The notes under the pieces: model-generated
Databases searched by the model: none
Told to the model about the DNA's origin: nothing
Seen by the model: only the letters and a program-made list of their open reading frames with translations
Assembly (NCBI GenBank): GCA_900109895.1
Contig: FOBR01000022.1
Location: forward strand, 38,934 to 102,933
Length of the DNA stretch: 64,000 bases
DNA from: a bacterium A37T11
Lineage (GTDB): Bacteria; Bacteroidota; Bacteroidia; Sphingobacteriales; Sphingobacteriaceae
Reading direction: 5' to 3'
Made by a program: the position numbers and the translations under genes
In this document: positions 19,601 to 27,928 of the stretch, one piece after another
Layout of the letters: each line of letters begins with the position of its first letter
How positions within the stretch are numbered: the stretch's first letter is position 1

Positions 19601-20429
19601 GAGCCTTGCCCGCACCACCATTGGCAGGATGAATGAACCAATTTTTTGGAAACGCAATGATGAAATTGGCAGTCTTATTAAGGAATATAATACCATGATC
19701 GTAGCCCTGGAGCACAGTGCAGAACGCATTGTACGGTCAGAGCGTGAATCGGCCTGGCGGGAAATGGCAAAACAAGTGGCCCACGAGATTAAAAACCCGT
19801 TAACACCCTTAAAATTAGGCGTACAGTTATTAGAACGCTCCTGGAAGGAACACGATCCAAAGTTTAATGAAAAATTTGAAAAGTTCAGTAAATCATTTAT
19901 TGAGCAAATAGAAAGCTTGTCACGTATCGCATCCGAATTTTCTGATTTTGCAAAATTACCTGATACCAAACTCGATGATCTGAACCTACGTGAAATTATT
20001 GAAAAGGCCGTTGAAATCTTTAATAACAACGGGGCCGTAATAGCGCTGCATGCAGAGGATGGCGATACGCTCCAACTAAAAGGAGATCATGACCAATTGT
20101 TACGTTCGTTTATTAACTTGTTGAAAAATTCATTGGAAGCTAAACTAAGTCGCAGGAAGTGTGAGATCGATATATCCATCTTTAAAAAAGAAGACACCAT
20201 TATCGTAACCATAAAAGATAATGGAAAAGGTATTGATCCGGATGTTCAGGCGCGCATTTTTCAACCCAATTTTACCACGAAAAGCTCCGGAACGGGGTTA
20301 GGGCTGGCTTTTGTAAAGAAAACCATAGAAAGTATGGGCGGTGCCATTTATTACGAAACAAAATTGAATGTAGGAACAACTTTTATGATCCATATTCCGC
20401 AACAGCCAGGAAAGATTACTTTGTCCTAA
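16695..20429 (+). CDS. Very large NtrY-like sensor histidine kinase
   Basis: 1244-aa multi-pass sensor kinase starting at GTG 16695. Reading along it: a first helix (RILLLLLTLCFAGTAVTV), an extracytoplasmic region to ~205, a block of about seven hydrophobic helices (~residues 210-475), a second large soluble region (~480-705), two helices (~715-735 and ~770-795), a third soluble region, a helix ending VALGLFAVFVANQIT, a HAMP domain, a HisKA domain with His1030 in QVAHEIKNPLTPLKL and an HATPase domain (NLLKNSLEAKL, DNGKGIDPD, GTGLGLAFVKKTIESMGG). The H-box resembles NtrY. No response regulator is adjacent. Sensed signal unknown; size and number of membrane segments are unusual. Confidence 0.88.
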   Translation: MNTSFKIRILLLLLTLCFAGTAVTVRLTFHKEEVLLLDARHIERNLQQKEEVVKNLLADSAWFNSLRQIDENNDLAQDIINNLGDKQSIFVYVYSNNELVFWGSDQIVPKTDAGMPDGISMIQADNGWYTAFKKEGGGQSVVCLIPVRTKFPLQNNYLQDHFSPDILKSQNLEIAENTDSTVYNIRTTDGQYLFSVKLSQETTNTFYSVIELIMWMLAVITATIFVNTICVWIAQKGYILLSIQLFFCYFLIIRYIDLSSNWLAGHFYGGLFDPRNFASSFFFPSIGAFLLNVLSFTWFMCYVFAYRYDLKISDSKRGKWWGWVLFVVFGFFIYVICLQVTNIFNGLIVNSNINFDVTNILNLNFYSWLGILILCLTLLDLYFLIEVLLIGIWQFGFTKEKALFAFVIMLLVLTIFKITIHDLSVSFFLFSAIVFLRGWFNYQNRDFNLVVFISILLLFATIASIKHAAFQAQKHLQAQEVTLQRLSTSDDPNAVLLFFDLEKEVLKDPLLIDYFRFPNYDKLQILNEHFRKVYLTGYLSRFECNMSEYNAEFKSIGSGSEAKLQQYLEKVVDGSFRLSKKLDFYRITNSIASIEYFGLLPIVYHNETIGTLLITLNNRSFGRRTVSFPDVLVDGKVDNSNELENYAYAFYRDGNLVSQFGDYVYSLSDKSYPKRLDSLTQFNERNYSHLIYWPNAHTLIVLSKPITSTWTQLASLSFLFLVFLFFSIIAYGLKWIFKTLKDYDFSLRNLRWSILISQSRILYSTRIQAFVVLAVVLTLIIVGIITFFSISLQYKKQQEETTVKDVTEIAYRLENRFFNNDFLKKPIYSTKEFNIAAEANATDLNLYDKSGELIYSSQLRIYDLGLISRFMNPNALLNMQRLQRSEYFHREQIGNLNYIVAYARIKNDQNETIAFLSLPKFSNQKEIDERIGLLLNTLINIYALVIVALGLFAVFVANQITSPLTLVQRSLARTTIGRMNEPIFWKRNDEIGSLIKEYNTMIVALEHSAERIVRSERESAWREMAKQVAHEIKNPLTPLKLGVQLLERSWKEHDPKFNEKFEKFSKSFIEQIESLSRIASEFSDFAKLPDTKLDDLNLREIIEKAVEIFNNNGAVIALHAEDGDTLQLKGDHDQLLRSFINLLKNSLEAKLSRRKCEIDISIFKKEDTIIVTIKDNGKGIDPDVQARIFQPNFTTKSSGTGLGLAFVKKTIESMGGAIYYETKLNVGTTFMIHIPQQPGKITLS

Positions 20430-20454
20430 AGGCACAGGTAGTAAAACCGATAAG

Positions 20455-21405
20455 TTATTTAAGGGTAACACTACTGCGACCCATCAAGGAGTTGTCAGAG
20501 TAGAGAACAAAAGTATAAGTGCCTTTTTTTATTCTTTCGCTGGGCGTCCATGAAAAATTATATAACTTTCCGTCATTTGAAAAATAAATATTTGTTTTCA
20601 AGGTATACTGCATATCTTCATCTCCCAATTTAAAAACATTGTTACTATCGATGATCAGATTCCCATTTGGATCAATTATCCGCATATATAAATCATAATT
20701 ACCTTTTTTAATCACCGGATTATCTGCAATGCTAAGTGAAATTTTGAATTGATCACAGCGCCTGGCGCGGGTTTCCGTATTTTCCTCTCCGTTACTATGC
20801 AAACTAACCCCGTTTACAGAAAATGAAGATATTTTGAGATAAGAAGCTATTTTAACCAGATCCTGTAACGATGACTTTTGGCTCTGGAGCTTTGCTACCT
20901 TTCCACGTGTATCCTTAATGGTGTTAAGCAAGCTATCGCGCTCCTTGCCTATTTGCGTGTTTTTTTGCTTTAATAATTTAATTGCAGAAATATGTTTGGA
21001 TAATAATAATTGCAGTGCTTTTACGTCTTGCCACGCTTGATTGATTTCCTTCCTGTCCAGTTGATTTTTAGAAAGTTTAAAACGGAGCAGGGCAATTTTT
21101 GCCCTGGCAGTTTCTTCTTCAAGTTTCATAGAGGAAGTTAGTTGAACACCGTTATTGTAAGATGCCGAATTCAGATCAGACTCCATCCTGTCAATCACAG
21201 CCCCCACCCGGATCCTATCATCGCTTAACTCGGCAATGCGCGCATCTGAATCTTTATATTTAAAGTAAAAATAAATATTTGTTGCCAATAAAGCTGCAAT
21301 AGCAACTAAAAAGAAATAAATTTTGCTCGAATCCTTTGGAGGGGGAGAATTTCCCGGTTTTTGTGCCTGCTCTTGAAAATCGTATTTCTTTAAAATAGCT
21401 TTCAA
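20455..21405 (-). CDS. Membrane-anchored coiled-coil protein of unknown function
   Basis: 316-aa protein with a short cytoplasmic N-terminus (Pro-rich KPGNSPPPKDSS), one transmembrane helix (IYFFLVAIAALLATNIYFYF, residues ~29-48), then a long coiled coil (~residues 55-185, rich in Lys, Glu, Leu and Gln) and a C-terminal globular beta-rich domain (~195-316, ending YSDNSLMGRSSVTLK). I do not recognise the family with certainty. The topology places the C-terminal domain outside the cytoplasm. It is convergent with the large kinase gene and divergent from the glycosyl hydrolase gene. A cell-envelope role is inference. Confidence 0.75.
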   Translation of the reverse strand: MKAILKKYDFQEQAQKPGNSPPPKDSSKIYFFLVAIAALLATNIYFYFKYKDSDARIAELSDDRIRVGAVIDRMESDLNSASYNNGVQLTSSMKLEEETARAKIALLRFKLSKNQLDRKEINQAWQDVKALQLLLSKHISAIKLLKQKNTQIGKERDSLLNTIKDTRGKVAKLQSQKSSLQDLVKIASYLKISSFSVNGVSLHSNGEENTETRARRCDQFKISLSIADNPVIKKGNYDLYMRIIDPNGNLIIDSNNVFKLGDEDMQYTLKTNIYFSNDGKLYNFSWTPSERIKKGTYTFVLYSDNSLMGRSSVTLK

Positions 21406-21495
21406 ACTAAATTTCTTTACATTATTATTAATATTAATGCAAAAATTGTTCCAACCATAACTCTGGCCCTTTGACAGGCAAATTTTGTAATAATT

Positions 21496-21525
21496 TTTGC
21501 TATGTAGCCTGGTTGTTTATCTTTG
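21496..21525 (+). promoter_or_regulatory. Complete Bacteroidota promoter for the GHL10 gene
   Basis: -33 element TTTG at 21496-21499, 18-bp spacer, -7 element TATCTTTG at 21518-21525. Transcription would start ~10-14 nt before the ATG at 21545. Confidence 0.65.
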
Positions 21526-21544
21526 CCGCCTGGCAAGATTGAAA

Positions 21545-23092
21545 ATGAATAGACAAGTGCGTTACCTCACTAGCTTAATGCTGGCCATTTATTTGGTGCC
21601 GGTCCGGGCAGCTTTTTGCCAGCAATTAACTGAATTTCCAAAAAGAGAATTCAGGGGTATATGGGTTGCTACTGTTGTTAACATTGACTGGCCTTCAGCA
21701 CCTGGTTTAAATCCGGAGACACAAAAACAGGAATTAATCAGGCTGTTAGATAATCATCAGAGAGCGGGCATTAATGCCATTCTTCTTCAAATCAGGCCAT
21801 CTGCCGACGCGCTTTATGCCAAAAGCCGTGAACCCTGGAGCCGCTTTCTCACTGGTAAACAAGGTCAGGCCCCGCAGCCTTTTTATGATCCACTTTCCTA
21901 TGCCATTGATGAAGCACACAAGCGCGGAATGGAGCTCCACGCTTGGCTAAACCCATACCGTGCCACTTTTGATTTAAACCCAGCCAATATAAGTTCCGAT
22001 CACGTTACCCGTACCCATCCAGAGTGGTTTTTCATTTATGGTGGAAGAAAGTTATTTAATCCCGGTTTGCCTGCCGTACGCGAATACATTGTTAATGTAG
22101 TCATGGACGTAGTAAGAAATTATGATATTGACGGTATACACTTCGATGATTACTTTTATCCATATCCAGAACGCGGTAAACCGTTGTCAGATGAAGTAAC
22201 CTATCAACTATATGGCAAAAATTTCCATAATATTGATGATTGGCGTCGCAATAATGTCGATCAGCTGATAGAAACACTGGCAGACAGTATCCATGCCGTC
22301 AAGAAATATATAAAGTTTGGGGTAAGCCCTTTTGGTATTTGGGATAATAAAAAACAACACCCAGATGGATCAGAGTCAAGCGGATTCAGCGGATACAGGC
22401 AATTGTATGCAGATGCCAGGAAATGGATGCAGCAAGGTTGGGTAGATTACATTAATCCACAAATCTATTTTCCCTTTAGCAATCGTTCTGCAGCATTTGA
22501 TAAATTGACCGATTGGTGGAGCGCCAACACTTATGGTCATCACCTATACATTGGCCAGGCCCTTTATCGAGCTGAAGAACGCAGTGATGGTTGGAATGAC
22601 CGCCGGCAAATACCAAATCAGTTACGTTACCTGCGTCAAAACAACCGTATTCAGGGAAGTGTTTTTTTTAGTTCAAAATCGTTAATGAACAATTTTGCAG
22701 GTTTAAGAGACAGTCTCCAATACGGCTTTTATAAGTACAAAGCGCTACCGCCCGCTATGAACTGGCTAGATAGCATAGCCCCCACTCCCCCCAGTAATCT
22801 TAGGGCCAGTATAACAGGCAAACATGCCATAACCTTAACATGGACAATTCCCGGGCCAGCAGCCGATGGGGATATGGCTTACGGATTTGTCGTATATCGG
22901 TTCATGGATGGAGAACCCCTCAACCTCCAAAAGGCAGAAAATATTTTAAATATTGGATACGATGGACAATATACACAGTTTACCGATAATTCATTAATGG
23001 CCAATCACAGCTATATATATGTGGTAACAGCAATAGACCGAATAAAGAACGAAAGTGAACCAAGCAGCCCTTTACAGATAATCCTTCGGTAG
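21545..23092 (+). CDS. Family 10-like glycosyl hydrolase (GHL10/DUF187)
   Basis: 515-aa predicted exported glycoside hydrolase-like protein. The ATG at 21545 gives a clear signal peptide (RQVRYLTSLMLAIYLVPVRA). The TIM-barrel domain starts EFRGIWVATVVNIDWPS and includes ILLQIRPSADALY, MELHAWLNPYRATFD, IDGIHFDDYFYPYP and VDYINPQIYFPF; a fibronectin-like beta domain follows (~residues 425-515, PPSNLRASITGKHAITLTW). Relatives are proposed to act on peptidoglycan or surface glycans, which suits the M23 peptidase convergent next door. The 3' ends overlap by 21 bp. Substrate unproven. Confidence 0.87.
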   Translation: MNRQVRYLTSLMLAIYLVPVRAAFCQQLTEFPKREFRGIWVATVVNIDWPSAPGLNPETQKQELIRLLDNHQRAGINAILLQIRPSADALYAKSREPWSRFLTGKQGQAPQPFYDPLSYAIDEAHKRGMELHAWLNPYRATFDLNPANISSDHVTRTHPEWFFIYGGRKLFNPGLPAVREYIVNVVMDVVRNYDIDGIHFDDYFYPYPERGKPLSDEVTYQLYGKNFHNIDDWRRNNVDQLIETLADSIHAVKKYIKFGVSPFGIWDNKKQHPDGSESSGFSGYRQLYADARKWMQQGWVDYINPQIYFPFSNRSAAFDKLTDWWSANTYGHHLYIGQALYRAEERSDGWNDRRQIPNQLRYLRQNNRIQGSVFFSSKSLMNNFAGLRDSLQYGFYKYKALPPAMNWLDSIAPTPPSNLRASITGKHAITLTWTIPGPAADGDMAYGFVVYRFMDGEPLNLQKAENILNIGYDGQYTQFTDNSLMANHSYIYVVTAIDRIKNESEPSSPLQIILR

Positions 23093-24451
23093 TTCCGCTT
23101 CCGTCTTGTTAATACCTAACAGATAATCGGGAAGTAAATGTTTCATACGCTGATCACGAAGATCATAAAAAGCGAATACATCAGGCGACAATGACAAAAT
23201 ATCATCCGGATTCAATTTTTTAAGGATTTCCATTTGTTTGGAAATATGCTGGTTGAATGCTGCCAGGTATTTACTCTCAATCGGTTCTGTTGGAGGGAAA
23301 TATTGCCTTAATGCATCCACCTGCTTGCCGTTTTTCCAAAAGCGATAACAAACATGAGGTCCGGTTGCCAGACCGGTACTCCCAACATATCCAATTAACT
23401 GGCCTTGGCTCACGTGTTGTCCCTTTTTGGTCGCGCGGCGGCTCATATGCAGGTATTGGGTCGTATAGGTATCATTATGCTTAATCTTTACATAATTCCC
23501 ATTAAAAGGACTAAATGCCGATTCAATAACCACCCCACTTCCTGTAGCAATAATAGGCGTTCCCTGCGGTGCAGCGAAGTCAGTGCCAAAATGGGCTTTC
23601 CATCGCATTTGTACCGGGTGAAACCGGCTTAACGAATACCTGGATGAAATCCGGCTATATTTAAGCGGCGCCTTCAGAAAACTCCGTCGCAGGCTTTTGC
23701 CCTGATCGTCATAATATTCTCCTGCTTTACTACTATCCGGCTGAAAATAATAAGCCTGAAATTCCTTATCATTCTGCGAAAATACGGCAGATAAAATTTT
23801 GCCAACACCTATTGGCTGTCCATTCACATACGATTGCTCATACTGTATCTTGAACCAGTCCCCGGCATTAAGCCGGTAAAAGTTTACGGCCCAACCATAA
23901 ATTTCGGCCAATTGCACGGCCAATTCAGGGCTGGCATGCTGTTCCTGAAGCGTTTCATACAATGATCCATTGATCACACCCGCTACCTTTTCCACCCTTT
24001 TATCCACCGTTTTTTTTCCTGCATAGACCTTTAAGGAGTCTCGCAGGTCATAAACAATGTAGTCTACCTGATTAGGCTGATAGACCAGAAATGCAATTTT
24101 TGAAGTATCCGTATTGCTTTTGAAGATCGTATATGAATTGCCGGCAGACATCTTTCGTACATTAAATACTGGCATGGATTTCTCGGCAATTTCAGCAATA
24201 CGGCTTAACTCAACATGCTGTTTTTTAAGAATTGCCGATAATGATTCATTGCGGGAAACAGTATATATCGAAGTTTTGTAGGGATCCATGGGAATACCGA
24301 AAAGTATTTCTTTTTTAGCAACAGGTATACGCTCAGGGCTTAATGAAATCTGTTCAGCATCATCAAAAAAAGAGGAGAAAAAAACAAATCCACCAACCAA
24401 CAAAAATAAGAACAGTATTATAAGAGGGAGTGCATTTTTCTTTAGTTTCAT
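23072..24451 (-). CDS. M23-family peptidoglycan DD-metallopeptidase
   Basis: 459-aa membrane-anchored LytM/M23 endopeptidase. N-terminal transmembrane anchor (PLIILFLFLLVGGFVFFSSF), a central region (~residues 60-260) with a LysM/OapA-like substrate domain, then the M23 domain (~280-400). Zinc ligands are the His and Asp of AHFGTDFAAPQGTP and the last histidine in GPHVCYRFW; the catalytic His is in TTQYLHMSRRA. It should cut peptide crosslinks in the cell wall. It is convergent with and overlaps the GHL10 gene by 21 bp. Confidence 0.92.
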   Translation of the reverse strand: MKLKKNALPLIILFLFLLVGGFVFFSSFFDDAEQISLSPERIPVAKKEILFGIPMDPYKTSIYTVSRNESLSAILKKQHVELSRIAEIAEKSMPVFNVRKMSAGNSYTIFKSNTDTSKIAFLVYQPNQVDYIVYDLRDSLKVYAGKKTVDKRVEKVAGVINGSLYETLQEQHASPELAVQLAEIYGWAVNFYRLNAGDWFKIQYEQSYVNGQPIGVGKILSAVFSQNDKEFQAYYFQPDSSKAGEYYDDQGKSLRRSFLKAPLKYSRISSRYSLSRFHPVQMRWKAHFGTDFAAPQGTPIIATGSGVVIESAFSPFNGNYVKIKHNDTYTTQYLHMSRRATKKGQHVSQGQLIGYVGSTGLATGPHVCYRFWKNGKQVDALRQYFPPTEPIESKYLAAFNQHISKQMEILKKLNPDDILSLSPDVFAFYDLRDQRMKHLLPDYLLGINKTEAELPKDYL

Positions 24452-24609
24452 GATTGTTTCATGGAATAATAAACATTTTATAACAGTTTAGGACCAAAAA
24501 CATAAAATCCGGTTATTACAAAGAAAACATAATTTATTAAAGACTCCATGAAATTTAACAAATTTTAGCCGCCTTGAATAAAATAACCCATAAGAACGGG
24601 CCAAGTAAT

Positions 24610-24617
24610 TATCTTTG
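24610..24617 (+). promoter_or_regulatory. Promoter -7 element for the addA-addB pair
   Basis: TATCTTTG ends 5 nt before the ATG at 24623; no clear -33 element at the standard distance. Confidence 0.5.
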
Positions 24618-24622
24618 CAATT

Positions 24623-27600
24623 ATGCAAACCGTCCCACCCTTAAAGATATTAAAAGCCTCTGCGGGTTCTGGTAAAACATTTAGTCTCACCCTTCAATAT
24701 TTGTTCCTTTTGTTGTCTGGCGAAAATAAATTCCGCGAGATATTAGCCGTTACCTTTACCAATAAAGCTACAGCCGAAATGAAACAAAGAATTATGGACG
24801 TTTTGGAGGCACTGGCCAAAGAATCGAGACTTACAGGCACTGACAAAGCCAGCAGCTACCGAACTTTTATTTTACAAGAATTCGCAACATGGGACGAAGA
24901 AATGCTGCAACAAAAGGCCAGTCATATTTATCGGCAGATCCTGCATGATTACAGTCGATTTTCAGTCAGTACCATTGATGGCTTTGTTCAAAGAGTGATT
25001 AGGAGTTTTACCTTTGAACTGGGCATAGATGCTTCCTATAAACTGGAGATGAACCTTCGAAAAGTCAAAAACGATCTGGTTACACGGCTTAACCAATTGT
25101 TAGATGAACGGCCGGATTTGCTGCAATGGATCATTGATTATGCGCAGTCAAAAATCGATAATGACGATCATTGGAACTATCGTTATGCACTCTCCGAGCT
25201 GGCAGATGAAATATTTAAAGAATATTTTCAAGATTATGACCAGGCCGTATCGCGCATTCCCGGACACGAATTATTTCAAAATCTGGATCAGTATACCAAA
25301 GAAACTATTCGTCAATTTGAAGAAGAATTTAAAAATACCCTTAATAAGGCAGCTGAATTAGTTCGCAGCTGGGCAATTGATGCCGCTGAGTTTAACCAAA
25401 AATCCAGGAATTACCTAAGCAAGCTGCATACCCTTTCACCAGCGGATCCAGCCGATGTTGTTTCAAAGACCAGAAAATATATTGATCAACCTCAGGAATG
25501 GCAAAATAAAGGGCTAACACAAAATATGGCAGCCCTATACAGTCAGCTAAACCCACTATTAAAACACCTTGATCATTTCTATCAGGAGAAGGGAGGCAAT
25601 TATTACCTGGCGAAAGCCATTAATGACAACCTGTATTATTTAAGGCTTTTAAAAGAAATGAGCAACCTGCTGGCGGGCTGGCGCAAAGAAAATTCAGCTC
25701 AATTGATCAGCGACGCACAGATTTTGTTAAACAATATCGGTATGACAGAAACCGGAGATCCTACCTTTATCTGGGAAAAGACCGGACAGCGATACCGGCA
25801 TTTCCTGTTTGATGAATTTCAGGATACCTCTCGCAAGCAATGGGAAAATTTCAGGCCTTTGCTTATCAATGCGCTCGGATCGGCCAGCGGTCAGCGTACC
25901 GAACATTTAATGGTAGGTGATGTCAAGCAAAGTATTTACCGTTGGCGAAATGGTGATTGGCGCATCCTGCTAGAGCGTGCTGAAAATGAAATTTCGATCG
26001 CATTTAACAACCCGATCCAAAACCAACTCTTTACCAATGAAACGTTGGATGTAAACTACAGAAGCCATGAAAATATCGTCGCCTTTAACAATCTATTGTT
26101 TCATTATGCCCCCGCATGGGTGCAAGATCGAATAAATAGCCGCATACTGACAGATCTCGGCGCAGAAACCTATGAAAAGTGGTGGCAGGCATCCGGTTTA
26201 CATAATACCATCTTGCGGGCTTACCAAGATAGCGGGCAAGAAATGCCCCAACAGCATAAAAAACAGGGCGGTATTGTTCAGGTCGATTTTTTAGAAGTTG
26301 AAAATAACCTGCACCGGGCATCATCGGTAAAACAAGCAGCCATGGAGCGACTATATACCACGCTTGAAGAGTGGATGACCAGTGGCCGGTACCGGCCAGG
26401 TCAAATTGGTATTTTGGTGCGCAATAACCGCGACGCCAAAGAACTGGTAGCTTACCTTTTAGACCAGCGTCCTGCATTTGAAATTATATCTGCAGAAGCA
26501 TTGTTGCTCAGCAATCATCCGGCCATCCAGTTATTGATCAATACCCTGTATGCGCAAAGCACAAGACCGCCTGATGACGGCCTTTACAAAGCCACAGCCA
26601 TTTACCTGTATAACCGACTTAGCGCAGGCCATCAAATCACTGCCGACGATTGGATTTATATCAATGAACGGGATCCTGCACAATTGGCCGGTCTATTGCC
26701 TCAAGCACTGTGTGAACATTGGGAGGCATGGCAGCAGCTTCCATTGGCAGAACTCTGTGAACTTTTAATTCGGGAGTACGGCCTGCAGGACCATGCAGCC
26801 AGTCTTCCTTACCTTTTGGCCTTCCGCGACCTTATAGCTGCGTTTACTGCTGGCGGGGAGCGGGGCATACCAGCCTTTCTTACCTATTGGGCAGAAGAAG
26901 GAAGCGAAAAAGCCTTGCCTTCTGGCGGGCAATCAGATGCCGTAGAAGTAATCACCATCCATAAATCAAAGGGATTGGCTTTTGACGTGGTCATGATACC
27001 ATTTTGCAGTTGGGAATTAGATGGGCGGCCAAATAGTAACTTTTGGGTAGATACGTCCAATACCCCCTATTCCATCCTAAACAAAGTGCCCCTAAAATAC
27101 AAAGCAGATTTGGGCAAATCCGTCTTATACCGCTCCTTTTACGAGGAAATGCTGTATAACTACATGGATGCCCTGAATACATGCTATGTTGCAAATACCC
27201 GTGCCCGCCAGCATTTATACATTACCGCGCCAGGTAAAAAAGGCGATAATGATACCAAAAGTTTATTGGTGTCAGACGTTTTATTAGAAGTGCTAACCAA
27301 TCATGCAGCAGCGCTAAACATCACGTTTACCGACCGGCTGCACTTTGATCAAAACCAAGAAGCAGCCACGGTTCAAAAACCTACTGAATCAGTAGAACAA
27401 TCCTGGAAATTTACCCATTACCCGGTGTCAGGACATATACAACAGGTACTCATTGGGCAAGAAGAGCTGCAAAACCTGGATATCTTAAGCCGGGAAAAAG
27501 TGAAGAGACAAGGGCGGTTGTTGCACGAACTGTTAGCCCGTTCACCAGATGAATCACAACTGAGCACTATTGCCGATCAGCTAACCGCCGAAGGGTGGAT

Positions 27601-27928
27601 GCATGCCGCAGAGCGTGCAGAGGTATTGCTTATAGCCAGCCAAACCTATCAGCACCCTACCTTGCAAAAGTTCATATCTTCCGGCAGCGGTTATCAGCAA
27701 TTTAATGAAAAAAGCATTATCCTTCCGGGGGGCAAAACACTTAGGCCAGATAAAATATTGATTGGCCACCAAGAATTGATCGTCATCGATTTCAAATTCA
27801 CCAGCGGGCAGGAGGCTGCACATATTCAGCAAATAAATGCTTATAAGCAGGCGCTGCAACAGCTGGGCCATCCCAATATCCGCGCGTATATCTATTACGG
27901 TTATGAAAAAGAATTAAAGGCAGTATGA
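24623..27928 (+). CDS. addA: AddA-like UvrD-family helicase/nuclease
   Basis: 1101-aa superfamily 1A helicase with a C-terminal nuclease, the AddA-type subunit of a RecBCD-like double-strand-break repair complex. Helicase motifs in order: Walker A ASAGSGKTFSL (~13-23), AVTFTNKATAEMKQR, Walker B FDEFQDTSRKQW, GDVKQSIYRWRNGDW, DVNYRSHENIV, ITIHKSKGLAFDVV and YVANTRARQHLYI. The PD-(D/E)XK nuclease is at the end: LRPDKILIGHQELIVIDFKF. The next gene overlaps by 4 bp (ATGA) and encodes the AddB-type partner, which confirms the assignment. Confidence 0.9.
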   Translation: MQTVPPLKILKASAGSGKTFSLTLQYLFLLLSGENKFREILAVTFTNKATAEMKQRIMDVLEALAKESRLTGTDKASSYRTFILQEFATWDEEMLQQKASHIYRQILHDYSRFSVSTIDGFVQRVIRSFTFELGIDASYKLEMNLRKVKNDLVTRLNQLLDERPDLLQWIIDYAQSKIDNDDHWNYRYALSELADEIFKEYFQDYDQAVSRIPGHELFQNLDQYTKETIRQFEEEFKNTLNKAAELVRSWAIDAAEFNQKSRNYLSKLHTLSPADPADVVSKTRKYIDQPQEWQNKGLTQNMAALYSQLNPLLKHLDHFYQEKGGNYYLAKAINDNLYYLRLLKEMSNLLAGWRKENSAQLISDAQILLNNIGMTETGDPTFIWEKTGQRYRHFLFDEFQDTSRKQWENFRPLLINALGSASGQRTEHLMVGDVKQSIYRWRNGDWRILLERAENEISIAFNNPIQNQLFTNETLDVNYRSHENIVAFNNLLFHYAPAWVQDRINSRILTDLGAETYEKWWQASGLHNTILRAYQDSGQEMPQQHKKQGGIVQVDFLEVENNLHRASSVKQAAMERLYTTLEEWMTSGRYRPGQIGILVRNNRDAKELVAYLLDQRPAFEIISAEALLLSNHPAIQLLINTLYAQSTRPPDDGLYKATAIYLYNRLSAGHQITADDWIYINERDPAQLAGLLPQALCEHWEAWQQLPLAELCELLIREYGLQDHAASLPYLLAFRDLIAAFTAGGERGIPAFLTYWAEEGSEKALPSGGQSDAVEVITIHKSKGLAFDVVMIPFCSWELDGRPNSNFWVDTSNTPYSILNKVPLKYKADLGKSVLYRSFYEEMLYNYMDALNTCYVANTRARQHLYITAPGKKGDNDTKSLLVSDVLLEVLTNHAAALNITFTDRLHFDQNQEAATVQKPTESVEQSWKFTHYPVSGHIQQVLIGQEELQNLDILSREKVKRQGRLLHELLARSPDESQLSTIADQLTAEGWMHAAERAEVLLIASQTYQHPTLQKFISSGSGYQQFNEKSIILPGGKTLRPDKILIGHQELIVIDFKFTSGQEAAHIQQINAYKQALQQLGHPNIRAYIYYGYEKELKAV

